A stretch of DNA of 64,000 nucleotides. It comes from Microbacterium dauci (GTDB taxonomy: Bacteria; Actinomycetota; Actinomycetes; Actinomycetales; Microbacteriaceae). Shown here in pieces: positions 43,433 to 57,858 of this stretch (position 1 is the stretch's first letter; every line of letters begins with the position of its first letter). The notes beneath the pieces are model-generated. The model made no database searches. It was not told where the DNA came from and was given only the letters and a program-made list of their open reading frames with translations. The stretch spans positions 496,001 through 560,000 of the forward strand of contig NZ_JASJND010000001.1 of assembly GCF_030065535.1 (NCBI RefSeq), read 5' to 3'. Position numbers and translations under genes: made by a program.

Positions 43433-44269
43433 ATGGGGGATGAGACGGCGGAGCTCGAACGACTGCGCGCCCGCGCCTACGGCCGGGATGCCGACATCGC
43501 GGTCGACCCGGCAGCGCTCGCGCGGCTGCGGTACCTCGAGGGAGCCCAGGCGGGTGCTGTCGTGACAGCGCCGCCGAAGCCGCCGTCACCCGTCGAGGCG
43601 CCGCCGGTCGGTGGCGTCATCGACGAGGTCCCAGGTGCGTCAGAGCGGGCCGCTGCGGCCGTGGAGTCGACGGACGATCCTGCTCCGAGCGCATCGGCTG
43701 CGGGCGAGTTCCGGGCGGAGGTCTTCGAGCGCGCGGCGTCCACCCCGCTCTGGCGTCGCCGCGGTGTGCTCGTGGCTGCTGCAGCGGTCGCCGGCATGCT
43801 CGTCGGTGCGCTCGGCATGCAGGTTTTCGCCCCGGCGCCGGCAGTCTCGGTCGAGACGGGGGCCGTCCTCGCCGACACCGTGCGGGCCGATCCGAGTCTG
43901 GAGTGGCCGGCGATCTTCGGTCCGTCCGATGACGAGCATCGTGTTTGGTCGTATCGCGGATTGACGATCATGACGTCCACGGCGCTCCGATACATCGGGT
44001 CGGCGAACTCCGAGAGCGATTGCCTCATGGCGCTCGAATCGGCTGCGCTTGAGCCGTACCTCGGACCCGACGCTGACGACGGATCGAGTGGCTACAGCAT
44101 CGACGGGATGCAACTTACCGGGTGCGCCGCTGGCGCCTTCCCCGCGACGCTCCAGTTCATCGTCGACCAGAACGCGCCGAGCGCACTCCGGGCGCGGTTC
44201 GCGGACGGGACCGCCGTGCAGATCGTTCTGCAGGGTGACGATCTCCGCGTCTTCGAGCACACGGGTTGA
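43433..44269 (+). CDS. Hypothetical single-pass membrane protein
   Basis: The 278-residue protein has a cytoplasmic N-terminal half (Pro/Ala-rich, residues 40-105), one transmembrane helix at about 111-133 after a WRRR stop-transfer, and an extracytoplasmic domain of about 140 residues with two cysteines (SDC and TGC), possibly a disulfide. The layout resembles anti-sigma factors or zinc-finger-less membrane sensors, but no sigma gene is adjacent. I do not recognise the extracellular domain. ATG 43433 follows GAGGATCCAGGT. Confidence 0.65.
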   Translation: MGDETAELERLRARAYGRDADIAVDPAALARLRYLEGAQAGAVVTAPPKPPSPVEAPPVGGVIDEVPGASERAAAAVESTDDPAPSASAAGEFRAEVFERAASTPLWRRRGVLVAAAAVAGMLVGALGMQVFAPAPAVSVETGAVLADTVRADPSLEWPAIFGPSDDEHRVWSYRGLTIMTSTALRYIGSANSESDCLMALESAALEPYLGPDADDGSSGYSIDGMQLTGCAAGAFPATLQFIVDQNAPSALRARFADGTAVQIVLQGDDLRVFEHTG

Positions 44270-44278
44270 CGCGCGGAT

Positions 44279-45109
44279 CTACGCCTCGTGTGCGCGCACC
44301 GTCCGCAGCCATGACGCGGCGACCCTGTGGAACTCGGTCGGCTGCTCGATCCACGGGTAATGGCCGCAGTCCGAAATCAGGGCGAACTCCGCGTCGAGCT
44401 TCTCGGCGTAGTCGCGGACCGGCTGCACACCGGTCAGGAGGTCTCGGTCGCCGCCGATGACGAGCGTCCGGGGCCGCGGACTCGCGGTGATGCGGTCGAC
44501 GACGTCGTCGGGGATGTTCTCGAACCACGCGGTCGCGGCCTCCAGCGACACGCCACCCACGTTCGCATGCGCGCGTTCGGTCTCGCCCCATTGCGCGTAG
44601 GTCGCGGGGGCCTGCCGGCGGAACTGATCGTGAAACCCCGCTTCGGTGGCGGGTGGCTCCTCCGAGAGTGCAGCGAACGCGTCGCGCACGGCGGCATCCG
44701 GGACATTCGCGAGCATCGCGGCGGCGTCGGACGGCGTCTCCACGAACCACGCCACGGACGGTGTGATGAGCAGCATCGATCGCACGCGATCGGGGAATCG
44801 CGCCGCCGTCGCGAGCGCGAGTCGCGTCCCGGCGGAATGGGCGACGAGGTCGACCTCGTCGATGTCGAGCGCGTCGGCGAGTGCGATGACATCCGCGGCA
44901 TCGTTCCACCATCCGCGCGACCGGCCACCGCTTCGGGGCGTGCCGCGTGGGTGGAGGACGGCGAGCGGGAACTCGCGTCCCACCTCGGCGAACGATTCGA
45001 GGTAGGCGGGGTCTCGGCACGGACCACCCGGGAGGACGATCGCCGGGCGACCCGGCGCGTCGCCGAGCGCGGTGACGGCGAACGGGAGCGCGAGGGTGTC
45101 GTATCCCAT
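44279..45109 (-). CDS. Alpha/beta hydrolase (prolyl aminopeptidase-like)
   Basis: The 276-residue hydrolase shows the oxyanion region LPGGPCRDPAYL, the nucleophile elbow AHSAGT, the acid GGDRDLLTG and the final histidine in CGHYPW. The GGPC motif and lid size resemble proline iminopeptidases and related hydrolases. A CAGGCT box 6 nt before the ATG suggests a leaderless start. It converges with the membrane-protein gene (9-bp gap) and is divergent from the ABC-F gene. Confidence 0.85.
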   Translation of the reverse strand: MGYDTLALPFAVTALGDAPGRPAIVLPGGPCRDPAYLESFAEVGREFPLAVLHPRGTPRSGGRSRGWWNDAADVIALADALDIDEVDLVAHSAGTRLALATAARFPDRVRSMLLITPSVAWFVETPSDAAAMLANVPDAAVRDAFAALSEEPPATEAGFHDQFRRQAPATYAQWGETERAHANVGGVSLEAATAWFENIPDDVVDRITASPRPRTLVIGGDRDLLTGVQPVRDYAEKLDAEFALISDCGHYPWIEQPTEFHRVAASWLRTVRAHEA

Positions 45110-45165
45110 GGGGCCAGCCTGTCACGGGCGTCGCCCATCCGGCCGGAGCGCCGCCTCGAACCGCC

Positions 45166-45171
45166 TAGCCT
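45166..45171 (+). promoter_or_regulatory. -10 box (TAGCCT) of the ABC-F gene
   Basis: TAGCCT lies 5 nt before GTG 45177 and 8 nt before ATG 45180. GGAAGG between them could act as a ribosome site, so the exact start is ambiguous. Confidence 0.5.
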
Positions 45172-45179
45172 GGAAGGTG

Positions 45180-46982
<1,803 letters not shown>

Positions 46983-46989
46983 CCGCGAG

Positions 46990-47940
46990 TCAGCGCGGCG
47001 CCTCCTGCAACACCCGCGCGCTGCGGAACTCGCGCGGGGCGCCGGTCAGCGGATCGGTGAACCTGATTTCGCGGGCGAGCAGCTGGAGCGGGCGGGTGAA
47101 GTCGTCGGGGGACTCGTCCTCGAGCACCGGGTAGAACCGGTCGTTCAGGATGCCGAGCCCGAGGCCGGCGAGGTGCGCGCGAAGCTGGTGCATCCGACCC
47201 GTGCGCGGTCGCAGCAGCGTGTGCATGACCGGGAGACCGGCATCCGTCCCGCCACTCACGCCCGTGCGAAGAAGCTCGATCGCCGTCTCGGCGTTCGGCT
47301 CGCCTTCGACCTCTTCCGCGACGCGCAGCCGGCCCTTCTCGCTGCTCAGACGGCTCCGCACGACGCGGGGGAGCTCGGGCAGGCCGTCGGCGGGCATCGC
47401 CGAGACCGCTTCGTACACCTTCTCGACCGTTCGGTCGGCGAACATCGTCTGGTACGCGCCACGGGTCTCCGCGCGAGCCGAGAACATGACGAGGCCGGCG
47501 GTGACGCGGTCGAGTCGGTGGATCGGCGTGAGGTCGGGATTGTCGAGGGCGACGCGCAGTCGCACGAGGGCGGAGTTCTGCACGTACCCACCACCGGGCG
47601 TCGTCGGCAGGAAATGCGGCTTGTCGACGACGACGAGATCGGCGTCCTGGTGGACGATCGCCACGTCGAACGGGATGTCCTTCTCGACGGGCAGCTCGCG
47701 GTAGTACCAGACGAACTCCGTCGCCCCCAGCGGGGTGTGGCGAGCGATCGGTGCCCCGGTGATGTCGACGACCTCGCCTCGGTCGAAGCGCCGCAGCAGC
47801 CGCTCGGGATCGACGTGCCCGAACCGCTCGGCGACGTAGGCGGAAATCGTGGGCCACTCGCCGGTCCGCGGTACCTTCAACCGGGTCGCGCCGACACCGT
47901 CACGCACCGGCAGCGGCGACCGCAGGGGAGTCCGGCCCAT
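46990..47940 (-). CDS. RluA-family pseudouridine synthase
   Basis: The 316-residue enzyme carries the RluA catalytic motif HRLDRVTAGL (catalytic aspartate) and the VVDKPHFLPTTPGGG and TGRMHQLRAHL motifs. The last is the RluA form of the uridine-binding region. The N-terminal 80 residues replace an S4 domain. It isomerises uridines in rRNA or tRNA; the exact site cannot be told. It starts 3 nt after the stop of the upstream MarR gene. Confidence 0.92.
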   Translation of the reverse strand: MGRTPLRSPLPVRDGVGATRLKVPRTGEWPTISAYVAERFGHVDPERLLRRFDRGEVVDITGAPIARHTPLGATEFVWYYRELPVEKDIPFDVAIVHQDADLVVVDKPHFLPTTPGGGYVQNSALVRLRVALDNPDLTPIHRLDRVTAGLVMFSARAETRGAYQTMFADRTVEKVYEAVSAMPADGLPELPRVVRSRLSSEKGRLRVAEEVEGEPNAETAIELLRTGVSGGTDAGLPVMHTLLRPRTGRMHQLRAHLAGLGLGILNDRFYPVLEDESPDDFTRPLQLLAREIRFTDPLTGAPREFRSARVLQEAPR

Positions 47941-47943
47941 CGC

Positions 47944-52178
<4,235 letters not shown>

Positions 52179-52193
52179 CCCCGCGAGGCCCGA

Positions 52194-52238
52194 CGCGCCC
52201 GGCAGGTCTGCCCGCTCATGGCAGACTTGTCGGGCGCG
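52194..52238 (+). terminator. Long hairpin between GH53 gene and tRNA-Gln
   Basis: CGCGCCCG plus GCAGGTCTGCC (52194-52212) pairs with GGCAGACTTGT plus CGGGCGCG (52220-52238), a 19-bp stem with two G-T pairs and a 7-nt loop. It lies 16 bp after the GH53 stop and insulates the tRNA-glmU unit. Confidence 0.75.
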
Positions 52239-52261
52239 GTTCCCACCCGGGATCGGCGCGG

Positions 52262-52333
52262 TCCGCCGTGGTGTAATGGCAGCACGACAGCCTTTGGAGC
52301 TGTGAGGTCTAGGTTCGAGTCCTGGCGGCGGAG
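52262..52333 (+). tRNA. tRNA-Gln (anticodon TTG)
   Basis: The 72-nt sequence folds as a tRNA: acceptor TCCGCCG/CGGCGGA, D arm with TAATGGCAG, anticodon stem ACAGC/GCTGT around CTTTGGA with anticodon TTG, and T loop GGTTCGAGTCC. A full CCA end is not encoded; only G-C-A follows, and the A belongs to the glmU start codon. The placement before glmU is common in actinobacteria. Confidence 0.95.
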
Positions 52334-52334
52334 C

Positions 52335-53807
52335 ATGAGCGAGAACACCCTCGACGCCGGCCTCGCCGTCGTCATCCTGGCAGCTGGTCAGGGCACACGG
52401 ATGAAGTCGTCGCTGCCGAAGGTGCTCCACCGCATCGGCGGGCGCCCGCTCGTCGGCCATGTGCTCGACACGGCGCGCGACCTGCAGCCGGCGCACGTCG
52501 TCGTGGTGGTCCGCCACGAGCGCGACCTCGTCGCGGCTGCGGTCGAAGGAGTCGGCAACGAGGTCGTCGTCGTCGACCAGGACGAGATCCCCGGCACCGG
52601 CCGCGCGGTCGAGCTCGCGCTCGAATCGCTGCCGGACTTCGCCGGCGACGTCCTCGTCCTCAGCGGCGACACGCCCCTCGCCGACTTCGACACGCTCAGC
52701 GCGTTCGTCGCCGAGCATCGTGCGGCAGACGCCGCGGCGACGCTCATGACCGCCGTCGTCGACGACCCGACCGGCTACGGCCGCATCATCCGCGAGAGCG
52801 ACGGCAGCGTCGCACGCATCGTCGAGCAGAAGGATGCCACCCCGCACGAGGCCGCCGTCGGCGAGATCAACGCGGGCATGTACGTCTTCGCCGCGGCATC
52901 CCTCCGCAGCTCGCTCGCGCAGGTCGGGACTGACAACGCTCAGCAGGAGAAGTACCTCACCGACGTCGTGGCGCTGCTGCGCGCAGACGGCGCCCGCGTC
53001 GCGGCATCCGTCGCCCGTGACGTCACGGTCACGTTCGGCGTGAACGACCGCGTGCAGCTGTCCGAGGTCGGCCGGCTGCTGAACGCGCGGACGGTGCGCC
53101 GCTGGCAGCTCGCGGGCGTCACTGTGCTCGACCCGGCAACGACCTGGATCGACGTCACGGCGTCCCTCGCTCCCGATGTGACCGTCCTTCCGAACACCCA
53201 CATCCTGCGCACGACGACGATCGGCGAGGGCGCGACGGTCGGCCCCGACACGAGCCTCGTCGACTGCGAGGTCGGCGCCGGCGCGACGGTCACCCGCACG
53301 GATGCCACGCTCGCCGTCATCGGCGCGGACGCCACCGTCGGCCCGTTCGCGTACCTGCGCCCCGGCACTGAACTGGGCACCAAGGGCAAGATCGGAACGT
53401 TCGTCGAGACGAAGAACTCGACGATCGGCGAGGGCAGCAAGGTGCCCCATCTGTCGTACATCGGCGACACCACGATCGGCCGGAACGTGAACCTCGGCGC
53501 CGGTGCGATCACCGCGAACTACGACGACATCACCAAGCACCGCACCGAGATCGGCGACGAGGTGCACTCCGGCTCGCACAACGTCTTCGTCGCGCCCGTT
53601 AGGATCGGTGATGGCGCGAAGACAGGTGCCGGAGCCGTGATCCGCAAGGACGTCCCCGCCGGCGCACTCGCCCTGAACGTCACCCCCCAGCGCAACATCG
53701 AGGGCTGGGTCGAGAGCAACCGACCGGGAACCGGAGCCGCGGAAGCCGCCGCTCGGGCCCGGTCCGCACAGAAAGCGGACGATGGGTCGCAAGAAGCACA
53801 CGGTTGA
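52335..53807 (+). CDS. glmU: Bifunctional N-acetylglucosamine-1-phosphate uridyltransferase / glucosamine-1-phosphate acetyltransferase
   Basis: The 490-residue enzyme makes UDP-GlcNAc for peptidoglycan. The N-terminal uridyltransferase has LAAGQGTRMKSSLPKVLH; the C-terminal half is a left-handed beta-helix acetyltransferase with hexapeptide repeats and GAGAITANYDD. ATG 52335 begins 1 nt after the tRNA-Gln body, so any ribosome site (GGCGGAG) lies inside the tRNA acceptor stem. Its 3' end overlaps prs by 26 nt. Confidence 0.96.
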   Translation: MSENTLDAGLAVVILAAGQGTRMKSSLPKVLHRIGGRPLVGHVLDTARDLQPAHVVVVVRHERDLVAAAVEGVGNEVVVVDQDEIPGTGRAVELALESLPDFAGDVLVLSGDTPLADFDTLSAFVAEHRAADAAATLMTAVVDDPTGYGRIIRESDGSVARIVEQKDATPHEAAVGEINAGMYVFAAASLRSSLAQVGTDNAQQEKYLTDVVALLRADGARVAASVARDVTVTFGVNDRVQLSEVGRLLNARTVRRWQLAGVTVLDPATTWIDVTASLAPDVTVLPNTHILRTTTIGEGATVGPDTSLVDCEVGAGATVTRTDATLAVIGADATVGPFAYLRPGTELGTKGKIGTFVETKNSTIGEGSKVPHLSYIGDTTIGRNVNLGAGAITANYDDITKHRTEIGDEVHSGSHNVFVAPVRIGDGAKTGAGAVIRKDVPAGALALNVTPQRNIEGWVESNRPGTGAAEAAARARSAQKADDGSQEAHG

Positions 53808-54816
53808 CCTGGACACCGAGCGCGGGATCGCGCCCGGTTTGGTAGCGAAGACCAAGAAGCGGCTCGTCGTCGCATCGGGTCGCTCGCACGAAGCGCTCTC
53901 GGCCGAGGTCGCCACCGCGCTCGGCACCGAGCTCGTCCCCACCGAGCACCGCACGTTCGCGTCGGGTGAGATCCTCACCCGCTTCGAGGTCTCGATCCGC
54001 GGTTGCGACTTCTTCCTGGTGCAGAGCTTCGGCCCGCCGGTGAACGAGTGGGTCATGGAGACCCTGATCATGCTGGATGCCGCCAAGCGCGCATCCGCGA
54101 AGCGCATCACCGTCGTCGCGCCGTACTTCCCGTACTCGCGGCAGGACAAGAAGGGCCGCGGTCGCGAGCCGATCAGCGCCCGTCTCGTGGCCGACCTCTT
54201 CAAGACGGCCGGCGCCGACCGCGTCATGAGCGTCGACCTGCACGCGGCGCAGATCCAGGGCTTCTTCGACGGGCCCGTCGACCACCTGTTCGCCAAGCCC
54301 GTGCTGCTCGAGCACTTCGAGAACACCCTGTCGCCCGAGGACCGTGCGAAGCTCACGGTCGTCTCGCCCGACACCGGCCGCGTGCGCGTCGCCGACACGT
54401 GGTCGGACAGCCTCGGTGCGCCACTCGCGATCATCCACAAGCGCCGCGACCCGAACGTCGCGAACCAGGTCACCGTCAACGAGATCGTCGGTGACGTCGC
54501 GGGCCGTGTGTGCCTGCTCGTCGACGACATGATCGACACCGGCGGCACGATCGTGAAGGCGGCGCAGGCGCTGAAGGCGAACGGCGCCGAGCGCGTCATC
54601 GTCGCGGCGACCCACGCGATCTTCAGCGACCCGGCTTCCGAGCGGCTGCAGGATGCCTCGATCGACGAGGTCGTCGTCACCGACACGATCCCGCTGCCGC
54701 CCGAGAAGCAGTTCCCGGGGCTCACGATCCTCCCGATCGCGCCGCTGCTCGCCCGTGCCATCCGCGAGGTCTTCGAGGACGGCTCCGTCACGAGCATGTT
54801 CGACGGCGCCGCCTGA
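53782..54816 (+). CDS. prs: Ribose-phosphate pyrophosphokinase
   Basis: The 344-residue enzyme makes PRPP from ribose-5-phosphate and ATP. Motifs are HRTFASGEI, the flexible-loop YSRQDKKGRGREPISARL and the PRPP-binding VCLLVDDMIDTGGTI. It has the usual actinobacterial N-terminal extension before KRLVVASGRSH. It is translated from within the end of glmU (26-nt overlap), the common glmU-prs pairing. Confidence 0.96.
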   Translation: MGRKKHTVDLDTERGIAPGLVAKTKKRLVVASGRSHEALSAEVATALGTELVPTEHRTFASGEILTRFEVSIRGCDFFLVQSFGPPVNEWVMETLIMLDAAKRASAKRITVVAPYFPYSRQDKKGRGREPISARLVADLFKTAGADRVMSVDLHAAQIQGFFDGPVDHLFAKPVLLEHFENTLSPEDRAKLTVVSPDTGRVRVADTWSDSLGAPLAIIHKRRDPNVANQVTVNEIVGDVAGRVCLLVDDMIDTGGTIVKAAQALKANGAERVIVAATHAIFSDPASERLQDASIDEVVVTDTIPLPPEKQFPGLTILPIAPLLARAIREVFEDGSVTSMFDGAA

Positions 54817-54855
54817 CCCGTCTCCGTCGATGCGGCGTCCTCATTCGTTGCGAAC

Positions 54856-54900
54856 GCATAGGAATCCGCTGGTCCTCACCCCGGCTGGCCTGGGTAGCGT
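54856..54900 (+). promoter_or_regulatory. CATAGG box and -10 of the flavin operon
   Basis: GCATAGGAATCC (54856-54867) resembles the boxes upstream of the response-regulator gene at 60069-60141. TAGCGT (54895-54900) is a suitable -10, which would place the box at about -40 to -51, a normal activator position. Confidence 0.5.
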
Positions 54901-54946
54901 TGAAGCGCGCCCCCGTTCGGGAGGGCACGACAGAAGGAGGACCGTC

Positions 54947-55426
54947 ATGATCCGCACCGCCGCCGTACCCCGTTCGCTCCGAGTGGGCGCCGCCGCGGCA
55001 TCCGTCGCAGGACTCGTCCTGCTCGCCGGATGCGCCGCAGACACCGACACCGACACCATCGCACCCGAAGACGTCACGGCCGACGAGTCGACCGACACCG
55101 GGACGACCGACGGCGGCACCTCGACCGGCGCCTACACCGACGGCACCTACACCGCAGAGGGCTCGTACCAGACCCCCGAGTCGGTCGAGACGATCAGCGT
55201 GACGCTGACGATCGCCGACGACACGGTCACCGCGGTCGAGGTCACCGGCGACCCGCAGGCTCGCGAGAGCGAGCAGTATCAGGGCGAGTTCATCGGCGGC
55301 ATCGCCGACCTCGTCGTCGGAAAGAGTCTCGACGAGATCGAGGTCGACCGCGTCGCCGGGTCGTCGCTCACGAGCGGCGGGTTCAACCAGGCCGTCGAGG
55401 AGATCCGCGCCGACGCCGCAGCGTGA
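54947..55426 (+). CDS. FMN-binding domain lipoprotein
   Basis: The 159-residue lipoprotein (lipobox LLAGC, C29) has an Asp/Thr-rich linker and a C-terminal FMN-binding domain. The flavinylation motif of such domains, D-x-x-(S/A)-G-(A/S)-(S/T), reads D134-R-V-A-G-S-S140, so S140 would carry FMN by a phosphoester bond. AGAAGGAGG stands before ATG. The ApbE flavin transferase is encoded next with a GTGA overlap, and the membrane oxidoreductase after that. It should shuttle electrons outside the membrane. Confidence 0.9.
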   Translation: MIRTAAVPRSLRVGAAAASVAGLVLLAGCAADTDTDTIAPEDVTADESTDTGTTDGGTSTGAYTDGTYTAEGSYQTPESVETISVTLTIADDTVTAVEVTGDPQARESEQYQGEFIGGIADLVVGKSLDEIEVDRVAGSSLTSGGFNQAVEEIRADAAA

Positions 55427-56295
55427 CCGGCGTGACGTCGCCAGGCGGCGCGTGGGCGTTCGACGCGATCGGCACCCGCTGGCGCATCGACACCGCCGCG
55501 CCGCTGGACGACGCGGTGCGGGGTGCCGTGGCATCCGTCATCGACCGCTTCGACCGGGAGTGGTCGCGGTTCCGCGGTGATTCGACGGTCGCGGCGTTGG
55601 CCCAAGGCGGCGACGTCGAGGCGCCCGCAGACGCCGACGCGATGCTTGGCGCCTACGTCGCGCTCGACGCCGCGACCGGCGGCGCGGTGAACCCGCTCGT
55701 CGGCGAGAGCCTCGCACGCCGCGGCTACGACGCCGCGTACTCCTTCGCCGATCTCGGTGCGATGCCCGCCCCGGCCGGCTGGCGCAGCGTCCTGCGCTGG
55801 GGCGACGGCCGGCTCTGCCTCGATGCACCCGCCACGATCGATGTCGGCGCGCTCGGCAAGGGCCGGCTGGTCGATCTCGTCCTCGCCGTTGTCGCCCCGT
55901 ACGCGGGCGGCACCGCGGTCGTCGACGCCGGCGGCGACCTGGCTGTCCACGGTGGCGCGCAGCGCATCGCGCTCGAGCACCCCTACGACACGAGCCGTGC
56001 GATCGGGGTGTGGACGGTGACGGATGCCGCGCTCTGCGCGTCCGCGACGAACCGGCGAGCCTGGGGCGACGGCCTCCACCACGTGCTCGACGCCCGCACC
56101 GGTGCACCTGTGCGGCAGTACGCTGCGACGTGGGCGGTCGCGCCCGACGCGATGACGGCGGACGCCGTCGCCACTGCACTCTTCTTCGACGGCGGGCCGC
56201 AGCTCGCCGCCGAGTGGGGAGCCGACTGGGTGCGGATGCGCACCGACGGCTCCGTCGAATGGTCCCCCCGATGCGAAGCGGAGCTCTTCCTGTGA
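55423..56295 (+). CDS. apbE: FAD:protein FMN transferase
   Basis: The 290-residue ApbE-type enzyme links FMN to Ser/Thr of FMN-binding domains. Motifs are AFDAIGTRWRI near the start, DVGALGKGRLVDLV, VDAGGDLAVHG, the HHVLDARTGAPV core and ATALFFDGG. No signal peptide is seen although the family often acts outside the membrane; a short form may be cytoplasmic or exported another way. It overlaps both neighbours by 4 nt, and its substrate is most likely the lipoprotein encoded just upstream. Confidence 0.93.
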   Translation: MTGVTSPGGAWAFDAIGTRWRIDTAAPLDDAVRGAVASVIDRFDREWSRFRGDSTVAALAQGGDVEAPADADAMLGAYVALDAATGGAVNPLVGESLARRGYDAAYSFADLGAMPAPAGWRSVLRWGDGRLCLDAPATIDVGALGKGRLVDLVLAVVAPYAGGTAVVDAGGDLAVHGGAQRIALEHPYDTSRAIGVWTVTDAALCASATNRRAWGDGLHHVLDARTGAPVRQYAATWAVAPDAMTADAVATALFFDGGPQLAAEWGADWVRMRTDGSVEWSPRCEAELFL

Positions 56296-57845
56296 TCGCC
56301 ACCCTCACCTCACTCTGGAACCGCGTGTTCGGACTTCTCGGGCGCGCGTCGATGTACCGCCTCGTGCTCTTCGCGCTCGCGGCGCTCACCGCCATCGCGT
56401 TCGCGCTCTCGTTCACGGGGCAGCTCTCGCCCGACCCGGTCGAGCTCGTCGTCAGCCTCGTCGTGCTCGTCATCGCGATCACCGTGGTGGATGCCGTTGC
56501 GCAGCGGATCCTGCACCGGCAGTGGCGCATCGAGTCGGCGCTCATCACGGCGTTCATCCTGCTATTCGTGCTGCGGCCGACGCTCGAGCCGCTCGGCCTC
56601 GTCGGCATCGCGGTCGCGGGAGCCGTGGCATCCGCGTCGAAGTACGTCCTCGCGTGGCAGGGGCGCCACATCTTCAACCCGGCCGCCGTCGGCGCGACCG
56701 TCCTGACGGTGCTGAGCATCTGGCTGCCCGACCTCGGCACGTCGTGGTGGTGGGTCGGGTCGCCGCTGCTGGCCGTGCCGGTCGTGATCGCGGGGCTGCT
56801 CGTGCTGCTCCGCACCGAGAAGGTGCGGGTCGTCGGGCTCTTCCTCATCGTCGCGGTCGTCGTCGGGCTCGTCCGGACCCTCACGCAGGTGCAGGCGGCA
56901 GGGCTCGATTTCGACCTCGGGATGACGCTGTCGCAGCTGCTCCTGTCGTCGCCGTTCCTGTTTCTCGGCGCGTTCATGCTGTCCGAGCCGCTCACGCTGC
57001 CGCCGCGCCGGTGGCAGCAGGCCGTTGTCGCGGTCGTCGTCGGCGTGCTCGCCGGGTGGCCCATCTCGCTCGGCGAGATCACCCTGGGCCAGGAGCGTGC
57101 GCTGCTGATCGGCAACCTCGTCGCGTTCCTGTTCGCGATGCGCACTGCGGTGCGGCTGACGATCGTCGAGCGGACCGCGATCACCCCGAGCGTCCGCGAG
57201 CTGAGTTTCCGCGCCGAACGGCCGGTGAAGTTCGCGCCGGGGCAGTATCTCGAGCTCGAGGTGCCGCACCCGCACCCCGATGCCCGCGGCACGCGCCGCG
57301 AGTTCAGCATCCTGTCGTCGCCGGCCGAGCTGCCGATCGTGCGGATCGCAATGCGCGAGGGGTCGCAGTCGAGCTACAAGAAGGCGCTCGCGGCGGTCGT
57401 GCCCGGCGACGAGCTGTCGATCACCGGCATCTGGGGCGACTTCGTGCTGCCGCGCAAGACATCGACGCCGGTGCTCATGGTCGCCGCCGGCATCGGTGTG
57501 ACGCCGTTCGTGTCGCAGCTGCGGCACTTGAAGCTCGCGGGGGAGCCCCGCGACGTCGTGTTCGTCTACGTCGCCTCGGGCGCCGAGGAGCTCGCCTTCC
57601 GCGGCGACCTCGAAGCGGCCGGCATTCCCGTGATCGTCGTGACGCGCGATGACCCGCAGGCACTGCCGGAGGGCTGGCGCTGGGCGGGTGGCGAGCGCCT
57701 GACCGCCGAGTCGCTCCTCGCGCTCGTGCCCGACATCGCGCAGCGCCACGTCTACGTGTCGGGGCCGCCCGCCCTGATCGCGAGCCTCGCGCCCGCCCTC
57801 GACAAAGCGAAGGGCATCACGACCGACGCCTTCAGCGGCTACTGA
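56292..57845 (+). CDS. NqrB/RnfD-like membrane domain fused to ferredoxin-reductase-type FAD/NAD domain
   Basis: The 517-residue protein has about eight transmembrane helices (residues 1-300) of the NqrB/RnfD type, including the GRHIFNPAAVGA motif, followed by an FNR module (FAD-binding RREFSILSSPAE, NAD-binding VLMVAAGIGVTPFVSQLR and a final YVSGPPALI). It should pass electrons from cytoplasmic NAD(P)H through the membrane to the flavinylated lipoprotein. The GTG overlaps the apbE stop. Such fusions occur in extracytosolic flavin-based electron-transfer systems. Confidence 0.9.
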   Translation: MIATLTSLWNRVFGLLGRASMYRLVLFALAALTAIAFALSFTGQLSPDPVELVVSLVVLVIAITVVDAVAQRILHRQWRIESALITAFILLFVLRPTLEPLGLVGIAVAGAVASASKYVLAWQGRHIFNPAAVGATVLTVLSIWLPDLGTSWWWVGSPLLAVPVVIAGLLVLLRTEKVRVVGLFLIVAVVVGLVRTLTQVQAAGLDFDLGMTLSQLLLSSPFLFLGAFMLSEPLTLPPRRWQQAVVAVVVGVLAGWPISLGEITLGQERALLIGNLVAFLFAMRTAVRLTIVERTAITPSVRELSFRAERPVKFAPGQYLELEVPHPHPDARGTRREFSILSSPAELPIVRIAMREGSQSSYKKALAAVVPGDELSITGIWGDFVLPRKTSTPVLMVAAGIGVTPFVSQLRHLKLAGEPRDVVFVYVASGAEELAFRGDLEAAGIPVIVVTRDDPQALPEGWRWAGGERLTAESLLALVPDIAQRHVYVSGPPALIASLAPALDKAKGITTDAFSGY

Positions 57846-57858
57846 CCCGGGCCGGAGC

